Part shown: one piece after another, positions 1 to 11,357 of the stretch
Layout: every line of letters begins with the position of its first letter
Position numbering within the stretch: the stretch's first letter is position 1
Source: Lobulomyces angularis
Taxonomy: Eukaryota > Chytridiomycota > Chytridiomycetes > Lobulomycetales > Lobulomycetaceae
Direction of reading: 5' to 3'
Assembly (NCBI GenBank): GCA_027604685.1
Contig: JADHYX010000415.1
Span: forward strand, 1 to 19,153
DNA length: 19,153 nt
The notes under the pieces: model-generated
The model's input: the letters and a program-made list of their open reading frames with translations, nothing else
Told to the model about the DNA's origin: nothing
Databases searched by the model: none
Program-made: the position numbers and the translations under genes

Positions 1-2040
1 TTCCTATAGCTTTTCCACTGTGTTGATATATTAATGCATCAGTTAAGCCATCTACAGTAAATGGATACTTTGTGTTTGACAGCCTGTAATTAATACTGTG
101 ATTAAAGCTGTAGTTATCTATTGAATTTAAATAAATTTATTCAACAACAATTTGGTCAAATTGAAACTATAGTAAGGAAGTTTTTAAAGATATAAAAATC
201 AATCTCGATGCACTCGAGTGTAATTAAGAAAAAGTTACCATTAAATTTGTAAATTCAGCAATATTTTTGAAACGAGTTTTATAGTTGTGGTATATGGCCA
301 TAGTTGCTTTAGAAGCAACTTTAATTAGTATTCTAAATAGATTTCAGAATTTCAAGCAATTAGAAGGGAATTTAGCATTAAAGGAACTTATTGCCCGATG
401 TGTTGCCAGATCAAAATTCCAAAACTATGAGATTAGAATGGGTTATTTTATTTTTTAATCTATCTATAGAAAAAAAAAAAAAAAAATATTTTATTCAATT
501 AAAAATTTTGAAGCGGAGCTTATTCTTTTTAATTTTTCTCCTATAGAGCTTTAATATCAGCAATTATCTAACTACACTCGTATTGTAACAATTCCCCAAG
601 AGTTATTGTAAACAGATCTGAGCAGAATCTAGTTCTTTGCCGAAAAGATACTCTTTGTAACTAGGGATAAGTCATGTAAGAAAGCTGCTGAAAATTACAG
701 GAATTTACCAATGGAATAACACTTAATACACAAAATAACTATTTATTTTATAAAGGTAATTGGTCAATTGGCAAAACCAAAGGCAATAAAAAACAAATTC
801 AAAACCCAAAATGTGTTCAAACTGATCTCTCAGTAGCATAAGGTGAATGAATTATGAATTAATCATTGTGTAAATCAATTTTTGGATGGAAAATTAGCAC
901 CATGAATTATTCTGCTAATGTCAACATGCAACTTGTATTATTTAAGGAATAGAAGATACAATTATTAAATTGCCAATTGTTGATTCATTTCAAATAAATA
1001 TTACAATATATTGTAATTAATTTTAACATTTCTGAATAGAAAATTTAACAATCTTATATTGATTATAATTAAAATATATATTTTTCTCCAAAAGTAAAAT
1101 TCATGTTTAAATTATATTCTACAAAAAAGGAAGAGGTTTACAAGTATAATATGTTAGGTACACTTTTAAAAGTCTGCAAAATTCCTTAATTTATATTGTT
1201 AAAATGGACTAACTCTAACACCCATTGACAGAGCTTAAACCTTTTATATCAATTCAAACTTGCCCATTTTCCAGACTAGCAACAATGTTTTTTTCCCATA
1301 CGCAATATAGTCACCAAAATTAATGAAATAATCGTATAAAGAAAATTTCAAAGTTTTTATATAAATATGATACTTCTTCTTCCTTTTTTTTTAGCTTGGT
1401 TTTGGATTTTAGAATCAGAGTTAGTTAGAATCAAGTTAGACTTTTAGAATCAAGTTCTATTAATCGAAATAGAAAAGTAATTCAATCTTTTTTAAAATTT
1501 TTTAATTTAACATTTTCTCTTCCTCACTTTTTTATTTTTTTGAAAAACTATCTCAAAAAATTTAAAAAAACCTCCTTTTTTTTATTGTAAATTTTCATAT
1601 CAGTTACTTTTTATCTAGTCCCATCATTTATTTTTTTTTATCTCATTACTACAATTAGCCAGTCAATTAATATGTGAAGGAAGTAATAAATGAAATCAAT
1701 TTTTTTAATTATTTCTTGCATAACAATTCTAAAAATTTTTTAACTTAAATTGAATTCATATTGATAAGTTATAATTTCTTGGAAAGTTCAAAAATTTCCA
1801 TAGAAAAAACTTTGAAGATAATAGGAAAAATATGAAAAAAAAATTTGCCAATGAAAACAAAAAAAATTGAAATTTTTAATTATAATATATTATTTACTCC
1901 ATATTAAAATCTAGTTCAAATTTATGTATAAAATCAAGTAATTTAAAAGTATAACATATGAGTAAAAGTCTAATAGATAGTGTAATAACAATTTCCTAAT
2001 TTAAACAAAACACAAATATCCTTAAAAAAATTGTTCTTTT
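1..2040. other. Gene-poor AT-rich stretch
   Basis: I find no gene I can defend here. The stretch is AT-rich, with T and A homopolymers and many stops in all frames. The longest item I noticed is a 54-codon open frame on the + strand from an ATG at 294 to a TAA at 456-458. Its codon choice looks slightly less AT-biased than its surroundings, but it has no recognised motif and a run of this length is expected by chance in such DNA. Roughly the last 80 bases (about 1958-2040) are the 3' flank shared with the other LRR gene copies. Confidence 0.5.
1958..2040 (-). repeat. Shared 3' flank of LRR copy A
   Basis: Read on the minus strand after the TAA stop, this flank matches the DNA just downstream of the other family members: an A-rich start, then ATATTTGTGTTTT, then AAATTGTTATTA and TTAGACTTTT. 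It shows that the copies were duplicated as DNA segments larger than the coding region. The match appears to stop earlier than in copies B and D. Confidence 0.6.
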
Positions 2041-3521
2041 TTACTCAATATTATATTGTTTTAAATCCAATCTGGGACGTATAACAATTGCACCATCTGC
2101 ACAACGTGGTTTCCAAATCCAGTTATGGCATCCTACTTGAATTCTTTTTATTGCATTGATTTGACATTGATATCTTAACTTCATTCTTTTTTGTACTCTC
2201 TTAATTGCTTGATAATCTTCAAATACAAAGTTTAATCTTTCGTAGGTACATTATCCACAAATTCAATGAAGGATTCATCAATTCCAAATTTAACTAAACC
2301 AAGTGGCAGATTTTCAATTTTGGTAATTGGATTATTGAAACAATCAAAACTTGATAAAAAATTTCCTAAATTTTCAATTTTGGTTATTTGATTACCGTGA
2401 CAATCAAAATGTTGTAAAGTATCAGGTAAGTTTTCAATCTTTATAATTTGACCAACCCTGCAGTAAAAATCAGTTAAGGCACCTGGCAAATTTTCAACTA
2501 TTGTAATGGGATTACCTACGCAACTAAAAAATGTTACAGAACTGGGTAAATTTTCAATTTTCGGAATTTGATTAAAGTTACAATAAAAATCCTCTATAGA
2601 ATCAGGTAAATGTTCCATTTTTGTAATTAAGTTATATCCGCAATTAAACTTTTTTAAAGATGAAGGCAAATTCCTTATTTTTTGTAATTGAATTAACACT
2701 ACAATCAAAATCTTGAAAAGAACCAGGTAAATTTTCAATTTTTGTAATTCGATTTCCTGGACATCTAAACTTTAACATAGTGTAAGGTAAATTTTCAATT
2801 TTTGTGATTTGATTTCCTGCACAATTAAAATTTAACAAAGAGTAAGGTAAATTTTCAATTTTTGTGATTTGATTATTTGCACAATTAAAATCTTTCAAAG
2901 AACTAGTTAAATTTTCAATTTTTGGGATTTGATTGTTTTCACATCTGAAGATTTTTAAAGATGAAGGTAAGTTCTCCAATTTTATTATTCTATTCTTAAA
3001 ACAGTCAAGATTTAGCAATGAACCTGGTAAATTTTCCATTTTTGTAATTTGATTTTTATCAACGTTAAAAATTTTTAAAGAGCAAGGTAAATTTTCAATT
3101 TTTGTAATTTGATTCGTCCCACAACTAAAATCTTGTAAGGAACTAGGCAAGTTTTCAATTTTTGTGATTTTATTACTACTACAATTAAAAGTGAGCAAAG
3201 AGCTAGATATATTTTCAATCTTTGTAATTCGATTAGCAGCACAATTAAAATCTTGCAAAGAACAAGGTAAAATTTCCATCTTTGTAATTTGATTTTGGTA
3301 ACAATTAAAATCTACCAAGGAATAGGTAAATTTTCAATCTATGTAATTAAATTATCAGCACAGTTAAAAATTTGTAATGAATTAGGTAAGTTTTCGATTT
3401 TTGCAACAAGGTTATAGTAACAGCAAAAAATTTGATTATTGTTAGATAGAATTCCAAATTTATTTATTTTAGAATGTGAAAGATCTCCTGTATGTAAAGA
3501 ATTGGTGGTATTGGTTGACAT
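2041..3521 (-). pseudogene. LRR-repeat gene copy A, disabled (19 repeats)
   Basis: This is a broken member of the 20-residue LRR family. The ATG at 3521-3519 opens a 43-residue cap nearly identical to that of the intact gene at 16156-18054. Nineteen repeats and the 70-residue tail follow, to a TAA at 2043-2041. Four lesions are visible against the intact copies: an in-frame TAG at 3341-3339 where paralogs have a Lys codon (AAG), a 1-base deletion at about 3320-3326, a 1-base insertion in the T run at 2678-2683, and a 1-base deletion at about 2243. The arithmetic closes: 43 + 380 + 70 codons plus stop is 1482 bases, and the net loss of one base gives the observed 1481. The last seven repeats differ from the intact copy's last seven at only about four residues, so decay is recent. 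The three frame changes could be sequencing errors in homopolymers, but the TAG is a substitution. No intron, signal peptide or membrane segment is seen. Confidence 0.85.
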
Positions 3522-3533
3522 TTTAATCGTCAC

Positions 3534-3552
3534 CACTTATGTTGCTATTGAT
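3534..3552 (-). promoter_or_regulatory. Conserved 5' motif upstream of LRR copy A
   Basis: On the minus strand this reads ATCAATAGCAACATAAGTG and ends 12 bases before the ATG of copy A. The same 19 bases lie 12 bases before the ATG of copy C. A one-base variant (TTAGTG for TAAGTG) lies 7 bases before the ATG of copy B. Homology of A and C continues another 20-30 bases upstream. It could be 5' UTR, a promoter element, or simply part of the duplicated segment. Confidence 0.5.
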
Positions 3553-5735
3553 TAACTTTAGAATTGTTGATAGTAGCACTGAGATATAATGGTTATGGGT
3601 GAGTTTTTTTCTTGCTCCAGCGGATTTTGGGGTAGTTGGTTAACTTCAATAATTTGCTTGTTTGTTCAATTGATAAAAGACTTATAACTTGATCTATTTT
3701 AAACATACTCTTCTTATTATAATATTTTTTAAGTAGAACGTCAGTTATTGCTTACCTAATTTTTTTTTTTTTTTTCTTATCAGATCGTACATGAGGGTAA
3801 TCTTCAATAATTTTGTTTCGCAAGCGAATTATCAAACTGGGATTATTAGTAACAAAACCTAAAAGTTATTTAATTGCGGACCTATGAAAATAGTTTAATT
3901 TACCATAGATTTTTTTAAGACCAATATTTTCATCTTATAATTTTTTAGTATTGCGTTGTATATGTTTTCTGCAGTATAAAGTATAATTTTCAGTCCAAAT
4001 TCCAATAGTAATTGAATTAGTTGTTTTCCTCCTGCAAATCAAAATTTGTATCAACTTCCGAAAAAATAAAAATATGTTACTTATAGAGAAGACAAGAATT
4101 AACGCTATTCCGGCTAACATCTTTCCAACCACCTACAGAAAGTGAGAAACCTTTATTTTTTGATGAATATTTTCTTTGTAATTTATATCACGAACATTGA
4201 GGAAATTGTGATCGTATTCAACTTTTTTTGCAGTTACTACTAAGAGTAGGAAAATATTTCATAAATTGAACAAATTGAAAACCATTTAAGAGTGCCAATA
4301 ATTATCATTATCCATCGGAAATAATTTCTAATGATTTTAGGTGTAAAGAGTTGTAAAAAAAAAGTAGCATAACATTGTACTAACAATGTTGCATCATTAA
4401 TACTTCATTAAGACAAATAAGCTTGTGAAAATTGATTTTTTTATATAAAAATTATTTTTAATACTTTTTTTATATTATTATGACCATTTCTGAGATTATT
4501 AATCAATGTCATAAAAAAATTTGACAATTTTACTTCTAAAACTCTTTAATCCTCAGTTTCACGACAGCTGGTTACAATTTAAGTGTTTGTTAAGATAATT
4601 TCTTTCTTTTATGCTGGTTTGGTTTATTATCAAACTACACCAAGATTTGTCAAATCTGGCAATGTTAAACCAGATCTTGTGTGAATTGAGGCTTACTTGT
4701 CACTAGAGTATGTGGGACAGGCCGCCAGTACCACTCTATAACGAACCAAACTTAGAAGAAATAGCCATGGTGTCAATTGATTTCTGTAACATCTTCTTTC
4801 GATGAGGATGCTTTAGAAATTGGTTTCACCACAAAATTTGGTTAAAATGGCGAAATTTCTTTTTACAAGAATAATAAGTTCTACTGCAAAATTTAATTAA
4901 ACAACATATTTTTGTTTTCACTATTAGATAGATTAATAAAAATCACCAATTCTAATGTTTAAGTTTGAAATTTTGAATTGGCAACTTAAGTAACAATTTG
5001 AATGATGGCTTCCTTTTAATATTATTTCGTGTGTTTTTAATTCTTCAAGTATTGAAAGTTCGAAGCAGCTTAGCCCTCAATTATTTTTCTTATTATGGTA
5101 ACAAATAATCTGTTTCATTAATATCAATAACACTAGAGCAGTTTTTAGTATATGACCTTCATCTATAAACAACTTTCCAAAGTAAATTTTTTAAAAAAAG
5201 GAAAAAAATTCATAAAAATTAAAGAAATAGTATATAAGTAGTCCAACAGTTCTGTTTCTTAGTTTTAATGCTTAAAAAAGAAAAATTTCTCAAGGTATAT
5301 TCCTAACTAATGCTTCTCTGACAATAGGAACAGGAGAACCTGAGTATTTGAGATTAAAAATACAATGCACTGAAATTGTTGAATACTCTTTGAGAGTAAA
5401 AAACACGAAATGCCGTTAAAAAAAGTGATCATCTGACTTTTACTTGAACAGCCTATAGTTACTCTTCTATGATTATAGCCGCAGGTGTCGTTTTGTTAAT
5501 CTGTTGAGTTTAGATAGTTGATACATTAACAATTTGGCGGCATTGAAACTTTGGGAAGAAAGTTTATAAATAACTCTATGCAATACCACGCCTGTCTTAA
5601 ATAGGAACTTAGCACCCGACAACTTAAAAAAGAGCCATTTATTTTTTTTAGAAGGTGACTGAAATTAGACCAGTTTAATTAATGTGTAGTAAAAACAAAA
5701 GTCACTTTATTTCTGAAACACAATAAAAATTGGAG
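3553..5735. other. Intergenic AT-rich DNA, no gene recognised
   Basis: Both strands are full of stops. Short open runs exist at 3935-4132 (-) and about 5275-5419 (+), but neither has a motif or a family I recognise. A less AT-rich patch at about 4625-4750 contains short inverted words, for example AGATTT-GTC-AAATCT, and CAAGAT paired with a downstream ATCTTG. This might be the edge of a small repeat element, but I cannot define its ends. Confidence 0.4.
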
Positions 5736-5875
5736 ATTTTCCATAAAGTACCTTGGTTATTGAAAAGAAAAAACCTTTTTAAAAAGCGAAAAGTCTAATA
5801 AAGATGATAATAACAATTTTCTACTTCAAATATATAAAGAAAACACAAATATCTTTAAAAAAAACTTGTTCTTTT
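5735..5875 (-). repeat. Shared 3' flank of LRR fragment D
   Basis: Downstream of the TAA at 5878-5876 (minus strand) the sequence follows the 3' flank of copy B closely. Shared words in order are ATATTTGTGTTTT, GAAGTAGAAAA, TTGTTATTA, and finally a word near GGAAAATCTCCAATTTTT at 5731-5750. Together with the tail fragment it forms a block of almost 300 bp homologous to the 3' end of B. Confidence 0.55.
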
Positions 5876-6031
5876 TTACTCAATATTTAAATGTTTCAAA
5901 TCCAATTTGGGCCGTATACCGATTGTACCATCGGCACAAATTGTTTTCCAAATCCAGTTATGGCATCCTACTTGAATTTTTCTTATTGCATTGATTTTGT
6001 AATAATGTCGTAACTTAATTTTATCTTTTTT
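5876..6031 (-). pseudogene. Orphan C-terminal tail of the LRR family (copy D)
   Basis: Read on the minus strand, this encodes only about the last 50 residues of the family's C-terminal domain, including GCHNWIWK, CADGTIGIRPKLDL and a terminal LNIE before TAA. No repeat remains: homology ends abruptly at about 6031, where poly-T and poly-A tracts begin, and the promoter region of the PKA regulatory subunit gene follows. Within the fragment I see no stop or frameshift, and the replaced residues are mild (HYYKIN for RYQCKIN, KTIC for KPLC). It is a 5'-truncated duplicate that kept its 3' flank. An independent small gene is unlikely because there is no ATG near its start. Confidence 0.8.
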
Positions 6032-6467
6032 TTTTAATAGAGGCTTCAAAAAAAAAAAAAAAAATTTTTGTTTTTTTTTTCAAGATCAATTTTTCTGTAA
6101 GTCCACTATAAACAAGAGTTTTCTTTGTTTTTTTTTTATTTTTTATTTTTTTCAGCGAGTGCTTATTAATCTTTTGTTTTTCTTGCTTTCTTTCATCCTT
6201 CTACTTCTTTTTTTTTTTTTCATCCAATCAACGCCTTTTCAAAAGGAAATTTTAATCTGTAAACAAAAAATAAATATTATACCTGTTTTGGGTATTGTTT
6301 TTATTTTTTTTTTAATTTTTTTTATAATATAAACATATAATAGTTTTTTCTTATAGAATTTTTTAAATTTTTTATTTTTTTATTTTAAATTTTTTTTTTT
6401 AATTTTTTTAAAATTCAACTTACCTTTTATTTACTTTTATCTATTAAATTCAAAAAACTTATTAATT
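6032..6467. other. T-rich upstream region of PKA-R gene
   Basis: This is almost entirely T and A, with several T runs of 8-10 or more, ending at the ATG of the PKA regulatory subunit gene. It presumably holds the promoter and 5' leader, but no specific element stands out. The long A and T runs at 6048-6080 mark the break point of the truncated LRR fragment next to it. Confidence 0.4.
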
Positions 6468-8089
6468 ATGGTTTTATCAACATTAGAAACGTCAAATCAA
6501 TTTTTGGAAAAAACCAACAGTTTCAACAGTTTAAATAATAATATAGAAGTTAAAATGAATGTAAACAACGCCTCTTCTTCAAACAGCAATGCTAATCGAA
6601 ATGTTCAATTTTTTATTCCTCAAGGATTTCCTGAAATTTTAAAAGATTTGAACAGAGAGATCTTGAGAGATCAACCTACTGACATTTTTCAATATTGTGC
6701 TGACTACTTTAATAAAAAGTTGAGCGAACAAAGACATAATTTACTTACTCAAGGTTAATATATATATTTTTTTTTTCTTTTTATATTATCCCAAAATTTT
6801 TTTATTAACTAATTTTTTTTTAAACTTTTTTACAATTCTTTTATAAATATATTTGTTTTTAGTTAACATTGAAAAACAATTATCAACTTACGGAATAAAC
6901 AACCAACCCACTGGACAAAATTCAACAACTTCTTTATCTAAAAATAATAACAATGATGGCAGTAACGGCGAATTGTCTACCAATGATGAAAATAAGGAAG
7001 ATGACGCTGACGAAGAACAGAAAAATGAAGACGAGGATGATGATGATGATGATGACGACTATGAAGAAGTCGCCCCATTACCTCCAGCTGGGGGCCATAA
7101 TCGTAATCGAAGAACTTCAGTTTCTGCTGAATCCATGGCACCAACTGCTGGAGAAGCATATAAAAAAGTAGTTATTCCAAAATCAGAGGAGCAAAGAAAA
7201 AGGATCGAGATAGCAATTAAAAACAACTTTTTATTTAAAAGTTTAGACGAAGAACAATATATGGATGTTGTAGATGCAATGGCAGAAAAAAAAGTTATGC
7301 CTGGTGAAGAAGTTATTAAGCAAGGAGGAGTTGGAGATTTTTTTTATGTCGCTGAAACTGGAGCATTTGATGTTTTTGTTAGCAGAAATGGTAACCAAAA
7401 AAAAAAAAATAATTGGTTTAAAAAGATATCTTTTGTTGTAAAGGCCAACCCCCAGTAAAAGTATTTGCTTATGGAGCAGGTGGTTCTTTTGGTGAATTGG
7501 CTTTAATGTATAATGCTCCAAGAGCTGCTACTGTCACTTGTACTGAAGAATCAATTATGTGGGCTTTAGATAGAGTAACATTTCGTAGAATTTTAATGGA
7601 AAATACTTCACGAAAACGAAGAATGTATGAAAATTTCTTGGAAGAAGTTGCTTTATTAGCGAGCTTAGAACCATACGAAAGACATAAGATTGCTGATGCA
7701 TTAGAAAGTGTTAGTTTCAATGATGAAGATATAATAATTAAGCAAGGCGATGTCGGAGATAGTTTTTATATTATTGAGCAGGGTGAATGCAGAGTAACCC
7801 AGGTAGATGAAAATGGAGTTGAACATGAACTGCCTGGCTTGAAAAAAGGAGACTACTTTGGTGGTATAACGATATCAAAAAAAAAAAAAAATTTTTTTTT
7901 ATTTCAATTTTTATAGAATTGGCATTGTTGACAAATAATCCTAGAAAAGCAACAATAGTGGCTAAAGGAAAGGTGAAGTTGGCAACTTTAGGAAAGAAAG
8001 CTTTTGTTAGATTGTTGGGACCAGTTGTGGATATTTTAAAAAGAAATGTAACAAATTATCACACATTTGTTAAGATCAGTTTAGATTAA
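6468..8089 (+). CDS. cAMP-dependent protein kinase regulatory subunit
   Basis: The product binds and inhibits the PKA catalytic subunit and releases it on cAMP binding. My model has four exons: 6468-6753, 6863-7390, 7444-7863 and 7917-8089, giving 468 residues. Residues about 48-90 form the RIIa dimerisation/docking domain (FIPQGFPEILKDLNREIL). A linker of Asn, Ser, Glu and Asp, including eight consecutive Asp, precedes the pseudosubstrate RRTSV at 178-182, whose Ser makes it autophosphorylatable (type II). Two cyclic-nucleotide-binding domains follow. The first has the phosphate-binding cassette FGELALMYNAPRAAT; the second has FGELALLTNNPRKAT, completed only by removing intron 3. Intron 2 has two candidate acceptors. 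The one at 7443 gives SRN-GQPPVKVF and the one at 7455 gives SRN-VKVF; both are in frame, and the first looks more like relatives. Length is normal for fungal PKA-R. The ATG is the first in frame after the T-rich leader, and 253 bases separate the stop from the next gene on the same strand. Confidence 0.95.
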
Positions 8090-8342
8090 AAAAAAATAAA
8101 AAGAACGAAACGGTTTTTGGTTTCCTTTTTTTTTTTTTTTTTTTAATTTTAGAAATAGTTTTTTTTTTTTTTTTATTATCTTTCTCTCTCATTATTTAAT
8201 ATAGGAATTTTTTTTTTTTTTTTTTTACCTTTAATAAATATCTTTCACCTAAAATTCATAATTTTTTTTTTTTAAAAATTTTTAAAAAAAAAAATTTGAA
8301 AAAATAAATTTTTTTTGTTTTTTAATTTCATTCAAATAGAGA

Positions 8343-10888
8343 ATGCCATCGAACATTAGGCGATCACAACAGAGTGGAAATCAGCAACAACAGGTACAAC
8401 AACCAGAGCAATCAACTTTTCAATGGATTGCATCAGTAATGCTACGAGCATTTGTCATGTTGACAATTTGGAATTTCATACAAGGATATTTTAAGGATGG
8501 AACTACTACAGCAGTAAATAATGATAAAAAAGACCCAAAAGATATAACGCATTACGAAAATCTTTGGCGTTTCGGTCAAAAGCTTGAATTAAAAGTGTAC
8601 GCCTCACCACAATATCAGATTAACGACTTTAAGAACTTGAATAATCTAATCTGGAATGAAAAAAATTTGACATTTGGTGAATATGACGAAAGAGAAAAGT
8701 TTTTACAAATTCCTGTGACAGAGGTATAAAAAAAAAAAAAAACAATTTTTTTTTTTATTATAAATTTTTTTTTTTTATAAAAATTATTTACTATTGTAGC
8801 ATTTAATTAATAATGGTTCGCTTTTTGCTCATATATTCTTGTGTCATGAAAATTGTTCTATTAATTTTGGATCCTCTCAATATGATCCTACAAAATTTAT
8901 TTATATTACACAACGTAAGTTGAGTTTTTTTTTTTAATTTTTTTTTATACTTTTTATTTAATTATTATTTCTTCCTTTTTTTATTTTTTTCTTTTTCTTT
9001 TTTAGCATTAACTAAATATCTAAAAAAAAAAAGTACTTCAAAAAAGAAAAATTTAATAAAAGATAATTTTCAAAATGGAGAAAAAGATAATGATATTGCA
9101 GAAAAAGGTGAATTACCAATTGTAAGTCACTGGTGGCCAAATATCACTCTGAACCTTGTTGCTGATCAAAAACCTTTTCCAATCAGGCAGTATAATGAAA
9201 TCAGAAAACGTATTCTAAATTATTTGAATAAAATTTTTTTGATTATAAAAAATATATATATATTATATATAAGATGTCAGAATTTCCCCCTGTAGAACAA
9301 AAATTTATCCTATACTTTACTACAATGATTTTTGGATGCTAAAAGACCATGTACTATCATATCCAAGTAAGAATTAAAAAGAAATTTTAAAATTTTTTAA
9401 TATTTTTATTTTAGTCAATTCAACGCTAGAATATTTAAATCTAACTATGAAGTACTACAACATACCTTTATGGAAAAGTATTTTTTATTGTTTTTTTTTG
9501 AAGGATGATATATAAGTAAATAAAATTTTTTTGTAGTGCAACTTTATGGAAAATTTACCGAGAGCTTTAAAGTACAAACTACTATGTTTGGACAATCTGA
9601 AGAAGAAACTGATGCACTAAAATCAATGTAATTATACTGCATAGATATTTTAACTTTTCAAAATTTTTTGTTTGTTTTTTTTTTTTTTTACAATTATCTA
9701 GATTTTTGGACACAAATGTTTATCTATTCAGCATAACTGTTTTTGTTTCTTTATTACATAGTGTATTTGATTTTTTGGCATTTAAAAATGGTAATACAAT
9801 GAATTTTTTTTTATATTTTTTTATTTTTTTCAAGATATTCAATTTTGGAGAAAAAAAAAAGATATGGAAGGATTAAGTTTACGATCCATTTTGTTAAACA
9901 TACTTTTTCAATTAATTATATTTTTATATCTATTGGATAATAATACTAGTTGGATGATTTTATTTTCTAATGGAATTAGTTTATTAATTGAATGCTGGAA
10001 AATACAGAGAACTGTATTTGTTTCGGTAAAAATTACTTCTTTTAATTTTTAAATTAAAAAATCTTACTGTTTCTTTATTTTGTAGATAGATTTAAGTAAA
10101 GGGTTTCCTTTTGTGAATTTTAAAGACAAGGTGAAAACTTCTACAAAGGCATCAATTACAAAAAAATATGATGCGATAGCATTCAGATATTTAAGCTACG
10201 CGTTATTTCCATTATTGGTTGGATATTCCATTTATTCAGTGATGTATCAGGAACATAAATCTTGGTACTCCTATATTGTTGGAACTTTGGTTGGATTTGT
10301 TTATGCTTTTGGTTTTATAACAATGTGTCCTCAGCTGTATAAATAACGATTATCTTATTTTTATTTTTTTTTTTGTTTAGATACATCAATTATAAATTAA
10401 AATCTGTAGCGCATATGCCATGGAAAACATTTATTTACAAAGCTTTGAATACATTTGTTGACGATCTGTTTGCATTTGTAATAAAAATGCCAATGCTACA
10501 CAGGTTAGGAATTTTTTTTTTTTTATAAAATTTTTATTAAAATTTATTTTATTTTATGTTTATATAGAATTGCATGCTTAAGAGATGATGTAGTTTTTTT
10601 AATATATCTTTATCAAAAGTGGATTTATAAAGAAGACAAAAGAAGAAGAAATGAATTTGGACAAGTAAAAAAAAAATAAACAAAATTTTTTTTTTTTTAA
10701 TTTTATTTTAGGTTGGAGAAGAGGATGAAATAAGCAAAGAGGAAATCGAAGCAGATGAAAAGCTACTGAGAGAATTAGAAGATTCAGAAAGATTAAAAAA
10801 TGAAAAAAAATTAAAAAATAGAAAAAAAAAGGACTTAGTAAATGATGAAAAATTGGAAGATAAAAAGGAAAGTAAGAAAACTAAATAA
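8343..10888 (+). CDS. CLPTM1-family multipass membrane protein
   Basis: Twelve exons join to 624 residues, a normal length for the family: 8343-8723, 8800-8914, 9006-9209, 9274-9366, 9415-9477, 9537-9627, 9702-9790, 9835-10025, 10086-10336, 10381-10503, 10568-10664 and 10712-10888. A Gln-rich N-terminus leads to a membrane segment at about 27-47 and a large luminal domain with SHWWPN (about 206-211) and YPILYYNDFW. A C-terminal half follows with membrane segments at about 320-343, 361-379, 384-399, 444-463 and 470-490. Family words there are LHSVFDFLAFKN, YDAIAFRYLSY, GFITMCPQLY and LRDDVVFLIYLYQKWIY. The end is charged and Lys/Glu-rich. Animal CLPTM1 retains receptors in the ER/Golgi, and the related CLPTM1L is reported to scramble a GPI precursor in the ER; which role applies here is unknown. 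The boundary of intron 3 (9210-9273) is the least certain, because the segment after it (about HVRISPCRTK) is poorly conserved. Confidence 0.93.
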
Positions 10889-11054
10889 AAAGTTTTCATT
10901 TTATAAAAATTTTTAATATATAGTTACATATATATTTTCTTAATGATTAATAAAATTATTACAAAAAAATCAATTTTAAAAAAAATTTCATAAATCTAAA
11001 AAAAAAAAAATATTTGTTTACATTATAAAAATAAAAAAATAAAAAGCAATCAAA

Positions 11055-11357
11055 TTAAAGATTAAAGTACATAATAAATGCTAAAAATAGAAAAACAAGA
11101 ACATCTCTATAGTCACCACTATCTTCCACAACATTAGTGTCAAAAAATTGGTTGGTTTTTTTATTATAGGCTTTCAAAGTCTCAGGTTTTTCTTCAACCT
11201 CATCGCTATCAGAGAGGGAAGATTGACTTGATGCTTCATCATCTTTAGAGTTGATTTCAGAGTTTTCATTTAGGAGAGGAGCATTTTCAGTTAATTCGTC
11301 CTCAGATTTAGTTTTAGAAATATTTGTTCTTTGTCTTGTTGTGCTTAAAGTAGACAT
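11055..11357 (-). CDS. Small acidic protein with C-terminal membrane anchor
   Basis: One uninterrupted frame of 100 residues starts at the ATG at 11357-11355. Residues 1-84 are polar and low-complexity, rich in Ser, Glu, Asp and Asn, with an acidic serine cluster at about 44-56 (SQSSLSDSDEVEE) that resembles casein kinase 2 sites. Residues about 85-100 are hydrophobic (VLVFLFLAFIMY) and run to the stop, as in a tail-anchored protein facing the cytosol, though 16 residues is short for an anchor. It is convergent with the CLPTM1 gene, with 166 bases between the two stops. I do not recognise the family. Clearly coding-like composition in very AT-rich DNA argues that it is real, but conservation has not been tested, and a spliced 3' extension of the anchor cannot be excluded. 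Confidence 0.65.
   Translation of the reverse strand: MSTLSTTRQRTNISKTKSEDELTENAPLLNENSEINSKDDEASSQSSLSDSDEVEEKPETLKAYNKKTNQFFDTNVVEDSGDYRDVLVFLFLAFIMYFNL

Noticed and set aside
294..458. 54-codon + strand open frame starting with ATG
   Set aside because: Composition looks mildly coding-like, but there is no motif, no continuation and no recognised family. Several such runs are expected by chance in a 19-kb AT-rich window.
3935..4132. Minus-strand 65-codon frame with hydrophobic N-terminal part
   Set aside because: The frame does not begin from a good ATG context, is not conserved with anything in the window and carries no motif; hydrophobicity follows from T-rich codons.
4625..4750. Possible tRNA or small RNA in a less AT-rich patch
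   Set aside because: Short inverted words are present but no cloverleaf, no A/B box and no CCA-type end could be drawn.
5275..5419. About 48 stop-free codons on + (TIGTGEPEYLRLKIQ)
   Set aside because: Balanced composition drew attention, but upstream and downstream frames close at once and no family is recognised.
6953..7521. Overlapping frames inside the PKA-R linker, including His-rich and Met-rich ones
   Set aside because: Shadows of the GAT/GAA repeat encoding the Asp/Glu tract on the other strand or in other frames.
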